From contig RFJF01000426.1 in the NCBI GenBank assembly GCA_003695455.1, positions 1 through 7,431 of the forward strand: a stretch of DNA of 7,431 nt. Direction: 5' to 3'. Below, one piece after another: positions 1-5,192 of this stretch. The notes under the pieces were generated by a model that saw nothing but the letters and a program-made list of their open reading frames with translations, did not search any database and was not told where the DNA came from. This stretch comes from Chloroflexota bacterium (lineage in GTDB: Bacteria > Chloroflexota > Anaerolineae > 4572-78 > J111). Numbering within the stretch: the first letter of the stretch is position 1; every line of letters starts with the position of its first letter. A program made the position numbers and the translations under genes.

Positions 1-659
1 CAGGTTACCTGCGGCATAAATTCTTCGCAATCCAGCGCGTATCCCTGCTGCCGGACATCGGCCAGCACGGTGCGCAACTGCTCCAGCGTGGTTACGGTGT
101 TGGGGGTAAATGCGGGCAGGGGGCGATTGGCAAAGTAGCGGGCCAGTTCCGCATCGGGCAGCGCAGCCAAAATGGCCTTGCCCAACGCGCTGGCGTGATT
201 GGCGCCGGTTTCGCCAATGGTCAGCGATTTGACCCGCACGGTTTGCGGCGCTTCAACAATGGCCGACAGCGTGATTTCGCGGCCATCCCACACCGAAAGG
301 TAGGCGGTTTCGGCGGTGATTTCCTGCAGGGTTTGCACGTGGGGGGTCAGGTGCTGCACCAGTTGGGCCGGCGATGCCTGCTGAAACACCGCAAATCCAA
401 TTTTTCCGCTGACGCGGAAACAGGTTGTGTCCGGCTCTTTCACCAGATAGCCTTCGTGTTCCAGGGTGTTGAGCAGGTGGTAGCAGGTACTCAGGTTGAG
501 CTGCATTTTCAGCGCCACCTGCTTGGCTGTCAATCCTTCGGGGCAGGCGGCAACCTGTTCCAGAATGCGCAGCGCGCGCTGTACCGAACCGATTAACTGT
601 TTTTGGGGGCGCGAATCTCGCGCCACAACGGGCGTGTGCATGTAAACGGCGATATTCAT
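1..659 (-). CDS. IclR-family transcriptional regulator (partial, C-terminus beyond left edge)
   Basis: The minus strand is open from ATG at 659-657 to the window edge (219 codons). Residues about 22-75 form the IclR winged helix-turn-helix: SVQRALRILEQVA, then GLTAKQVALKM and STCYHLLNTLEHEGYL as recognition helix and wing. From about residue 95 the effector-binding domain follows, with the family signature HASALGKAILAAL near 155-167 and YALDCEEF near 207-214, close to where the ligand domain's conserved Glu lies. About 30-40 C-terminal residues are probably missing. A purine-rich GAGGAGG lies immediately before the ATG (661-667), unusually close, but no better start is present. IclR proteins are cytoplasmic dimers that usually control adjacent catabolic genes and respond to small metabolites. 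Divergence from the agmatine-deiminase gene makes that gene a candidate target. Ligand unknown. Family assignment is secure; target is inference. Confidence 0.93.
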   Translation of the reverse strand, partial: MNIAVYMHTPVVARDSRPQKQLIGSVQRALRILEQVAACPEGLTAKQVALKMQLNLSTCYHLLNTLEHEGYLVKEPDTTCFRVSGKIGFAVFQQASPAQLVQHLTPHVQTLQEITAETAYLSVWDGREITLSAIVEAPQTVRVKSLTIGETGANHASALGKAILAALPDAELARYFANRPLPAFTPNTVTTLEQLRTVLADVRQQGYALDCEEFMPQVT

Positions 660-736
660 TCCTCCTCGAATGACGGCGGTGGACAACAATATTTCAAATG
701 ATGGAGTGACTTGGGGAATTGGGATAGTGTGATTAC

Positions 737-764
737 ATTATAACCAACAAAAACAGGATTTCAA
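737..764 (-). promoter_or_regulatory. Putative sigma70-type promoter of the IclR gene
   Basis: On the minus strand TTGAAA (764-759) is followed after 16 nt by a perfect TATAAT (742-737). The predicted transcription start near 730 gives a leader of about 70 nt before the IclR ATG. The surroundings are AT-rich compared with the coding regions. This is a consensus match by eye, not an experimental call. Confidence 0.6.
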
Positions 765-823
765 GGGGATTTTTTTCAAATAGTGAAACAGAGAGGTGCC
801 TGCCATTCTAAGCAGAATTCCAC

Positions 824-859
824 TTTTCACAGGTGTCGTTTTGTGGTACAGTAACCAAC
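824..859 (+). promoter_or_regulatory. Putative promoter for a leaderless agmatine-deiminase mRNA
   Basis: TTTTCA (824-829) and TACAGT (847-852) are separated by 17 nt, and TGG directly before the -10 gives an extended -10 (TGn). Seven bases after the -10 lies the GTG at 860, so transcription would start at or next to the start codon. No Shine-Dalgarno sequence is seen before either possible GTG start (833 or 860), which fits a leaderless transcript. Each hexamer matches consensus at only 4 of 6 positions. Confidence 0.35.
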
Positions 860-1975
860 GTGAATTCCAGACGACAATTCCTGAAAATATCCGGCGCAGT
901 TGCCATGTTTTTTCTGGCGGGCTGCGGAACCGGCGGGGCCGGCAATCAGGGTTCTGCAAAACCGGCAGGCAGCCGCTGGTTCATGCCGGACGAATCAGCC
1001 ATGCACAAACGCACGTGGATGGCGTTTTGCGCCGGCGAAGAGATTTGGGGTCGCAGGCTTGCGCCTGCGGTGCAGGACAACCTGGCTGCAATCGCCCGAA
1101 CTATCGCCAAATATGAGCCGGTTGTGATGCTGGTGAATCAAGAAGATTACGATATTGCCCGGAAAAAGTGCGGGCAGAACGTTGAACTGCTCAAAACATC
1201 GCTTGACGATTTGTGGGTGCGCGACACCGGGGCCACATTCGTGCAAAATCAGAATGGCGGAGTTGGGGCGGTAGACTTCAACTTTAATGGTTGGGGAGAA
1301 AAACAGACCCACCAAAGTGATGCAAAGGTTGCTCAATTTATGGCGAAGCACACCCGGGCAGAGTTGTTGAACACGCAACTGGTGCTTGAAGGCGGCGGGA
1401 TTGAGGTGGATGGGCAGGGCACAGCCATCATCACTGAAAGCTGTGTTCTCAATCCAAACCGCAACCCCGGTGTGAGCCGGCAAGATTGTGAGACCGAGTT
1501 GCAGAATCTGCTGGGGCTGCGCAAGATCATCTGGCTGCCGGGCGTTAGCGGGCAGGATATTACCGATGGTCACACAGATTTTTACGCCCGCTTTGTTCGG
1601 CCAGGCGTGGTAGTGGCCCATTTGGAGAATGATCCCCGATTTTACGACTACGAGGTCACCCGCGTTCACCTTGAACTGCTGCAATCAGCCACAGACGCTG
1701 CCGGCAATCAACTGGATGTGGTCGTCCTGGAAGGGCCGCAGAGCATCCGCCCCAAGTATGCCAGTGACGATTTTGCAGCCGGATATGTAAATTTTTACGT
1801 GGCAAACGGGGTTGTGGTTGCGCCTGAATTTGGCGACAGTGACGCGGATGACAAGGCGCGGGCAACGCTGGGCCGCCTGTTCCCAACACGTAAAATCGTG
1901 CAACTCAACATTGATGCCATTGCGGCGGGCGGCGGCGGCATTCACTGCACAACGCAACAGGAGCCTCTTCCCTGA
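860..1975 (+). CDS. Exported agmatine deiminase-family enzyme (Tat lipoprotein)
   Basis: This is a guanidine-group-modifying enzyme of the agmatine deiminase / bacterial peptidylarginine deiminase family (PAD_porph type). The family hydrolyses agmatine to N-carbamoylputrescine plus ammonia, or peptidyl-arginine to citrulline. Numbering from GTG 860 (371 aa): substrate-end motif MPDESAMHKRTWMAF (42-56), DDLWVRDTGATF with catalytic-type Asp122, EGGG (177-180), LNPNRNPGVS (about 197-206), DGHTDFYARF with His238, and GGGGIHC with the nucleophilic Cys363 near the C-terminus. All active-site landmarks are present. The N-terminus reads MNSRRQFLK, a Tat motif, then a hydrophobic stretch ending FLAGC (Cys22), a lipobox, so the mature enzyme is probably lipid-anchored outside the membrane. 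The in-frame GTG at 833 (380 aa) is the alternative start; I prefer 860 because the Tat n-region is then of normal length. Agmatine versus arginine-type substrate is not settled. Confidence 0.9.
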   Translation: MNSRRQFLKISGAVAMFFLAGCGTGGAGNQGSAKPAGSRWFMPDESAMHKRTWMAFCAGEEIWGRRLAPAVQDNLAAIARTIAKYEPVVMLVNQEDYDIARKKCGQNVELLKTSLDDLWVRDTGATFVQNQNGGVGAVDFNFNGWGEKQTHQSDAKVAQFMAKHTRAELLNTQLVLEGGGIEVDGQGTAIITESCVLNPNRNPGVSRQDCETELQNLLGLRKIIWLPGVSGQDITDGHTDFYARFVRPGVVVAHLENDPRFYDYEVTRVHLELLQSATDAAGNQLDVVVLEGPQSIRPKYASDDFAAGYVNFYVANGVVVAPEFGDSDADDKARATLGRLFPTRKIVQLNIDAIAAGGGGIHCTTQQEPLP

Positions 1976-2029
1976 ACGCAGATAAATATCACGGTCAGAC
2001 TAAACATTTAACACGATGGAGAAAAATTG

Positions 2030-2587
2030 ATGGCACAAATAAAACATTTGACGATGGCAGAACTTGAAGCAGGACTGGACTCAATCCGCCAATCGCCCAA
2101 AGATGAAGGGGTGCTACAAATGATAGTGCGGCGGCCCAAAACAAACGAGCGCGAAGTGCTGCTCGAAGGCCAACTTGATGTGCTCGAAGGTCTGGTGGGC
2201 GATAACTGGCGCGCCCGCGGCAGCGCCCAAACCCCGGATGGTTCGGCTCACCCGGAAATGCAAATCAACATGATGAATTCACGGACAATCGCGTTGTTGG
2301 CGCAGGATAAAAACCGGTGGCAACTGGCCGGAGACCAGCTATTTATTGACCTGGACTTGAGCGCAGACAACCTGCCGCCGGGAACCCGGCTGGCCGTGGG
2401 TACAAGCATCATCGAGGTTACGGCGGTACCCCACACCGGATGCCAAAAGTTTGCGCAGCGCTTTGGCAAGGATGCGGCAAAATTTGTGAATTCAGCGGTG
2501 GGGCGGCAGCTTCATTTGCGTGGAATTAACGCCAAAGTGGTGCAACCCGGTACAATCCGCGTTGGCGATTCCGTTAGAAAATTGTAG
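2030..2587 (+). CDS. MOSC-domain protein
   Basis: This 185-residue protein is a stand-alone MOSC domain, related to the C-terminal domain of molybdenum-cofactor sulfurases and to YiiM/mARC proteins. The C-terminal half carries the diagnostic segment EVTAVPHTGCQKFAQRFG, with the invariant cysteine at 138, followed by DAAKFVN and LRGINAKVVQPGTIRVGD. The N-terminal part (MAELEAGLDSIRQSPKDEG) is the usual leader of this short subfamily. MOSC proteins are thought to bind or transfer sulfur or Moco through the Cys; the substrate of this subfamily is not established. ATG 2030 is chosen over TTG 2027 because GGAG at 2018-2021 is then 8 nt upstream. It lies 54 nt after the deiminase gene with no visible terminator, so co-transcription is possible. 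A link to the molybdoenzyme operon downstream is tempting but unsupported. Confidence 0.88.
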   Translation: MAQIKHLTMAELEAGLDSIRQSPKDEGVLQMIVRRPKTNEREVLLEGQLDVLEGLVGDNWRARGSAQTPDGSAHPEMQINMMNSRTIALLAQDKNRWQLAGDQLFIDLDLSADNLPPGTRLAVGTSIIEVTAVPHTGCQKFAQRFGKDAAKFVNSAVGRQLHLRGINAKVVQPGTIRVGDSVRKL

Positions 2588-2601
2588 TTTTGCCCCAGCC
2601 C

Positions 2602-2617
2602 CCTGACAAATGTAACC
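2602..2617 (+). promoter_or_regulatory. Upstream degenerate CRP/FNR-like site
   Basis: The sequence CCTGACAAATGTAACC matches the stronger downstream site at 12 of 16 positions and shares an uninterrupted TGACAAATGT with it. The two sites are 23 bp apart centre to centre, close to two helical turns, as in tandem activator binding. The outer half-site bases are degenerate, so this may be a weak secondary site. Confidence 0.4.
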
Positions 2618-2624
2618 CCAAAGA

Positions 2625-2640
2625 TGTGACAAATGTCACT
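2625..2640 (+). promoter_or_regulatory. CRP/FNR-family operator (TGTGA-N6-TCACT)
   Basis: TGTGACAAATGTCACT contains a perfect inverted repeat GTGACA-AA-TGTCAC (2626-2639) and differs from the CRP-type consensus TGTGA-N6-TCACA at one base. HcpR-type regulators of anaerobic and nitrosative metabolism use closely similar sites. Its centre (2632.5) is about 42 bp before the start predicted from the -10 box at 2663-2668. That is the classical position of a class II activator, and the -35 region there is poor, as expected for activator dependence. Confidence 0.6.
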
Positions 2641-2641
2641 A

Positions 2642-2662
2642 ACGCGAATTCTCGATTCGTGT
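2642..2662. repeat. Imperfect inverted repeat overlapping the operon promoter
   Basis: ACGCGAAT (2642-2649) and ATTCGTGT (2655-2662) form an inverted repeat with one mismatch and a 5-nt spacer. It occupies the region between the CRP/FNR-like site and the -10 box. It could be a repressor operator, perhaps for the ArsR protein, or chance. Confidence 0.3.
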
Positions 2663-2668
2663 TATATT
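2660..2668 (+). promoter_or_regulatory. Extended -10 element of the ArsR-cytochrome-YeeE-molybdoenzyme operon
   Basis: TGT (2660-2662) precedes TATATT (2663-2668), giving an extended -10 box. The -35 position (around 2640-2645, TAACGC) is not consensus-like. The predicted transcription start is about 2675, leaving a 5' leader of about 48 nt before the ArsR ATG. Confidence 0.5.
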
Positions 2669-2693
2669 TTTCACAGAATATATCCGCATTTCC

Positions 2694-2709
2694 GAATATT
2701 AGAATATTC
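2694..2709. promoter_or_regulatory. Perfect palindrome, candidate ArsR operator
   Basis: GAATATT-AG-AATATTC is a perfect 7-bp inverted repeat with a 2-nt spacer, ending 13 bases before the ArsR start codon. A third GAATAT copy lies at 2676-2681. AT-rich palindromes of this kind near the start of their own gene are typical of ArsR-family autoregulation. Here it would lie about +20 to +35 of the predicted transcript, so binding would block elongation or the ribosome-binding region rather than the -10. Confidence 0.5.
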
Positions 2710-2722
2710 ATAAGAGGCGCTT

Positions 2723-3073
2723 ATGGATAAGCCAAAGAATTACGAATTACGGGCCATGCACGCCACCCTGTGCCAGGCCATTGCCGACCCAACCCGCATC
2801 GCCCTGCTGTACGAACTGGGCGACGGGCGCAAGCACGTGTCGCAACTGGTAGGCAGCCTGCAACTGCCGCAGGCCACGGTCTCGCGTCACCTCAAAATAC
2901 TGCGGGACCGTTCGCTGGTTGCCACCGAGCGCGAAGGCACGTTTGTGTACTACAGCCTGGTCTACCCCGAGGTGCTGGCGGCGCTGGATATTATGCGCAG
3001 TGTGATGCACACCAATTTGTCCGAGCAAAGCAGTTTGGCAAACGCCATTTATTTTACTCAAGGAGAGGGATAA
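2723..3073 (+). CDS. ArsR-family transcriptional regulator
   Basis: This 116-residue winged-helix repressor has the family pattern throughout: LCQAIADPTRIALLYELGDG (helices 1-2, about 16-35), HVSQLVGSLQLPQATVSRHLKILRDRSLV (helix-turn-helix, about 38-66), and the wing EREGTFVYYSL (about 69-79). Helix 3 lacks the ELCVCDL-type cysteine motif of arsenic/cadmium sensors. The only cysteine is Cys17, so the paired-cysteine persulfide switch of BigR/SqrR proteins is not visible either. AAGAGG at 2712-2717 lies 5 nt before ATG. As first gene of the operon, 5 nt before the cytochrome gene, it is probably a local autoregulator. A sulfur- or redox-related signal is suggested by the neighbouring YeeE genes, because YeeE/YedE half-transporters are often paired with ArsR regulators; the actual ligand is unknown. 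Confidence 0.92.
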   Translation: MDKPKNYELRAMHATLCQAIADPTRIALLYELGDGRKHVSQLVGSLQLPQATVSRHLKILRDRSLVATEREGTFVYYSLVYPEVLAALDIMRSVMHTNLSEQSSLANAIYFTQGEG

Positions 3074-3077
3074 TCCC
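3067..3077 (+). promoter_or_regulatory. Small hairpin joining arsR stop and cytochrome ribosome site
   Basis: GGGATAATCCC forms GGGAT/ATCCC, or realistically GGGA/TCCC with the TAA stop of arsR in the loop. It includes the G-rich ribosome site for the cytochrome gene. A ribosome finishing arsR would open it, giving translational coupling. The stem is short, so the effect may be slight. Confidence 0.3.
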
Positions 3078-3078
3078 G

Positions 3079-4074
3079 ATGAAATCCAACAAAGTTTTAC
3101 TCCTGCTCTTCGCCAGTTTCACGCTGGTGTTGGTGGGCCTCATTTTCTCCATTCCCGACCCCGCACAGGCCCAGTGCGGCTCGTCGGCGTCGTCCTGCAA
3201 AACCTGCCACGAAACGCAGGGCCAGGACCCGGTCAACACCAAGGGCGACTGGCACACCCAGCACGCCTTTGGTGATTTTTGCGAGTTCTGCCACGCGGGC
3301 AACGTGCAGGCCACGGAAAAAGAGGCTGCCCACGAGGGGTTGGTTCCCCCGCTGGAAGATGTAGCCGCCAGTTGCCAGGGCTGCCACCCGCAGGATTTGA
3401 CCGAACGGGCCGGCATTTACGCTTCGGCGCTGGGGGTTGAGCTGGGCAGCGGCGGCTCCACCGGCAGTTCCAGCGGCGATTCCGGCTCCTCCGGCGATGA
3501 TTCGTCCGGCGGCGGAGATTCTACCACCAGCAGCGGCCCAGTCACGGGCGTGGCGGCCCCGCTCGGCGGCGAGGAAATTGATTTCAACCTGATTTACGCC
3601 GAACAAACCGCGCCCAAACCGCTGGTTGAAAACTGGGCCAACATCATCCTCATTTTATTGATTGTGGGGGTGGGCGTTGCCTTTTTCATCACCGCCTGGA
3701 CGTGGGAAGGTTGGGGCAACGTGATTGCCGCCTGGGTCAACAACAACGTGACCGTAGTCTCCGATGCGGTTTTGGAAGCAGGCCGCGCCGGCAGTGATGA
3801 CTCCCCCGCCGAGCCGGACTCCGCCGCCCTGCCCGGCCCGGCCCAACTGGCCGCCGCGCTGGAAGACAGCCCGGAACTGCGGCGGCTGTGGCCCAAATTA
3901 ACCCGCGCCGACAAGCGCCTGCTGCGTGACCTGAACCAGATTCTGAGCGACGAGAAGCAGGGCGCGGAACTGCTCCGCGCGGTGAGCCGGCTGGATTTGA
4001 AGCTGGCCCAATCCATCAAACAACTCAACCCCAATGACCGGGAGCTGCTGCTGGCCCTAGCCAATGAAATGTAA
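3079..4074 (+). CDS. Membrane-anchored triheme cytochrome c
   Basis: The 331-residue product is probably an electron carrier facing outside the membrane. It starts with a signal peptide (residues 1-31, cleavage likely after AQA). Three CXXCH heme-attachment motifs follow at 40-44 (CKTCH), 68-72 (CEFCH) and 99-103 (CQGCH). Extra histidines at 59, 62 and 85 could serve as distal ligands, giving bis-His hemes as in cytochrome c3/NrfH-type proteins. A Gly/Ser/Asp-rich linker spans about 123-153, a transmembrane helix about 187-207, and a charged, helical C-terminal tail of about 120 residues follows, predicted cytoplasmic. ATG 3079 is chosen because it opens the signal peptide and has GAGGG (3065-3069) 9 nt upstream, inside the end of arsR; an open frame extends farther upstream but there merely shadows arsR. 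It likely exchanges electrons with the operon's molybdoenzyme. Heme domain is certain; partner is inference. Confidence 0.9.
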   Translation: MKSNKVLLLLFASFTLVLVGLIFSIPDPAQAQCGSSASSCKTCHETQGQDPVNTKGDWHTQHAFGDFCEFCHAGNVQATEKEAAHEGLVPPLEDVAASCQGCHPQDLTERAGIYASALGVELGSGGSTGSSSGDSGSSGDDSSGGGDSTTSSGPVTGVAAPLGGEEIDFNLIYAEQTAPKPLVENWANIILILLIVGVGVAFFITAWTWEGWGNVIAAWVNNNVTVVSDAVLEAGRAGSDDSPAEPDSAALPGPAQLAAALEDSPELRRLWPKLTRADKRLLRDLNQILSDEKQGAELLRAVSRLDLKLAQSIKQLNPNDRELLLALANEM

Positions 4075-4087
4075 CGGGAGAAGACTC

Positions 4088-4621
4088 ATGCAAAAAATTA
4101 TCGGTTGGCTCAAAGCGCCCGAGTGGTCGCCGTACGCGGGCGGCGTGGCGCTGGGTCTGCTCAGCATTGGCGCGCTGTTGTTCACGGACCGGCTGTTTGG
4201 CGCGTCCGGCGCGTTTGAAAACATCGGCGGGGCCGTGATGCAGGCCGTGTCACCGGCCCTGGCCGACAACATGTACTGGAATTTTGTCATGCCTGCCGGC
4301 CTCAGTCTCGGCGTGATAATGCTCATCGGCATCATGCTGGGTTCGATGTTGTCGGCGCTGGCATCCGGCACCTTCAAATGGCGCGCCGTGTCTGACGACC
4401 AGTGGATTGCCATGTTCGGCCCTAACCGCTGGAAACGATGGGCCGCGCTCTTTGCCGGCGGCATTTTGCTGGAATACGGCGCGGGCATTGCCGGCGGCTG
4501 CACCAGCGGGCTGGCAATTTCTGGCGGGGTGCAGCTTGCGCCCGCCGCCTACCTGTTCATCGCCGGAATGTTTGCCTCCGGCATTGTCACTGCCATGTTC
4601 ATCTACGGAAAGAGGTACTAA
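4088..4621 (+). CDS. YeeE/YedE-family half-transporter 1
   Basis: This is an integral membrane protein of 177 residues, half the size of full-length YeeE/TsuA thiosulfate transporters. Hydrophobic segments lie at about 17-33, 66-92, 117-135 and 150-173. The diagnostic loop GAGIAGGCTSGLAISGG (131-147) contains the conserved Cys138, a residue type that handles the sulfur substrate in this family. ATG 4088 is chosen because GGAG (4077-4080) is 7 nt upstream; the in-frame ATG at 4064 lies inside the cytochrome gene and has no good ribosome site. It is followed after 2 nt by the second half-transporter, so the two probably form one pseudo-symmetric pore, as in PmpA/PmpB pairs. Substrate is likely thiosulfate or another sulfur or selenium species; not resolvable from sequence. 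Confidence 0.9.
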   Translation: MQKIIGWLKAPEWSPYAGGVALGLLSIGALLFTDRLFGASGAFENIGGAVMQAVSPALADNMYWNFVMPAGLSLGVIMLIGIMLGSMLSALASGTFKWRAVSDDQWIAMFGPNRWKRWAALFAGGILLEYGAGIAGGCTSGLAISGGVQLAPAAYLFIAGMFASGIVTAMFIYGKRY

Positions 4622-4623
4622 CC

Positions 4624-5181
4624 ATGTACGATATGATTGCCGCCCTGATTGTGGGCCTCATCTTCGGCTGGATTTTGCAAAAAGTCCGGCTCACGCAGTA
4701 CGCCAAAATTGTCAACGTGTTCCGCTTTACTGATTTGGCCGTGCTGAAATTTATGCTCACCGCGATTGTGGTCGGTGCGGCGGGTATCTACCTGCTCAAG
4801 GATTTGGGGATGGTCACGCTCACCGGCACCACCCCCACCTACATTGTCGGCAACCTGATTGGCGGCCTGATATTTGGGGTGGGGATGGCCTGGGCCGGCT
4901 TCTGACCGGGCACGTGTGCCGCCGGTGGCGGCCAGGGCAATGTAGATTACCTGATTCCCGGAATGCTCGGTTTTCTGGTAGGCGCCATTCTTTTTGGATT
5001 AACGTACGGCAGTGTCTACCCGGCTGTGTCGGCGATTGCCAACCTGGGTAACACCTACATGCCGGATTTGTTCAATGCCAACGCCTGGCTGTTGATTGTG
5101 CTGCTGGCGCTGGTATCGGCCTACCTGTTCTATATTTTAGGCAAAAAGGGCGACCCCAGAGCGAAATCGCAAACCATGTAA
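4624..5181 (+). CDS. YeeE/YedE-family half-transporter 2, putative selenoprotein (Sec94 encoded by TGA 4903-4905)
   Basis: Read through the in-frame TGA at 4903-4905, this gene encodes 185 residues ending at TAA 5179-5181, matching its 177-residue partner in size. The segment around the TGA reads GMAWAGF-U-PGTCAAGGGQG. YeeE/YedE proteins have G-[FY]-C-P-G-T here, so the TGA replaces a conserved cysteine. Hydrophobic segments occur on both sides of it (about 4-18, 39-58, 73-92, 109-135, 153-174), so neither piece alone is a complete half-transporter. A SECIS-like hairpin follows the TGA (see 4918-4932). Cys98 gives a U-x3-C pair. The homologous cysteines in TsuA relay thiosulfate through the pore; selenocysteine there would be more nucleophilic and more acidic. 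ATG 4624 begins 2 nt after the first half-gene, with AGAGG (4611-4615) upstream. Alternatives are a nonsense mutation or a base error (TGC/TGT to TGA); the hairpin and intact downstream frame argue against both. Confidence 0.85.
4903..4905 (+). other. In-frame TGA, candidate selenocysteine codon
   Basis: The TGA is codon 94 of the YeeE half-transporter 2 gene. It stands between codons for GF and PGT, at a position normally occupied by Cys in the family. The same frame is open for a further 91 codons with family-like membrane sequence, then ends in TAA directly before the ribosome site of the next gene. Confidence 0.85.
4918..4932 (+). promoter_or_regulatory. Bacterial SECIS-like hairpin
   Basis: GCCGCC (4918-4923) pairs perfectly with GGCGGC (4927-4932), leaving a 3-nt loop GGU (4924-4926). 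The loop starts 18 nt after the TGA, as the 7th codon. From memory, the E. coli fdhF SECIS also has its GGUC loop starting 18 nt (codon 7) after UGA, with the loop G and U contacting SelB. A bulged U in the stem, present in fdhF, is not evident here. Such an element recruits SelB with selenocysteyl-tRNA to the ribosome. Confidence 0.75.
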
Positions 5182-5192
5182 AGAGGGACACA

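Noticed and set aside
195..596. Plus-strand open frame opposite the IclR gene
   Set aside because: It gives no recognisable protein, while the minus strand encodes a full IclR signature. It is a shadow.
1973..1975. TGA of the deiminase gene as another Sec codon
   Set aside because: The protein already reaches the normal family C-terminus after the catalytic GGGGIHC. The following codons show no homology-like sequence, and no suitable hairpin is seen.
2588..2640. Rho-independent terminator after the MOSC gene
   Set aside because: The C-rich run has no matching G-rich arm and no T tract. The only inverted repeat is the CRP/FNR-like site.
2770..3078. Upstream extension of the cytochrome frame inside arsR
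   Set aside because: Its translation is Arg/Ala/Gly-rich shadow of arsR. The signal peptide begins at ATG 3079 with a proper ribosome site.
4624..4905. Two separate genes (4624-4905 and an ATG-started frame at 4963-5181), or a broken pseudogene
   Set aside because: Both parts are in the same frame and join through a conserved loop coded between 4903 and 4962. The ATG at 4963 has no good ribosome site and omits the PGT motif. All codons on both sides look under selection, and a SECIS-like hairpin is present.
4909..4920. GGCAC-GT-GTGCC hairpin as the SECIS element
   Set aside because: The loop would be 2-4 nt without GGU and lies too close to the TGA. The neighbouring GCCGCC-GGU-GGCGGC hairpin fits loop and spacing far better.
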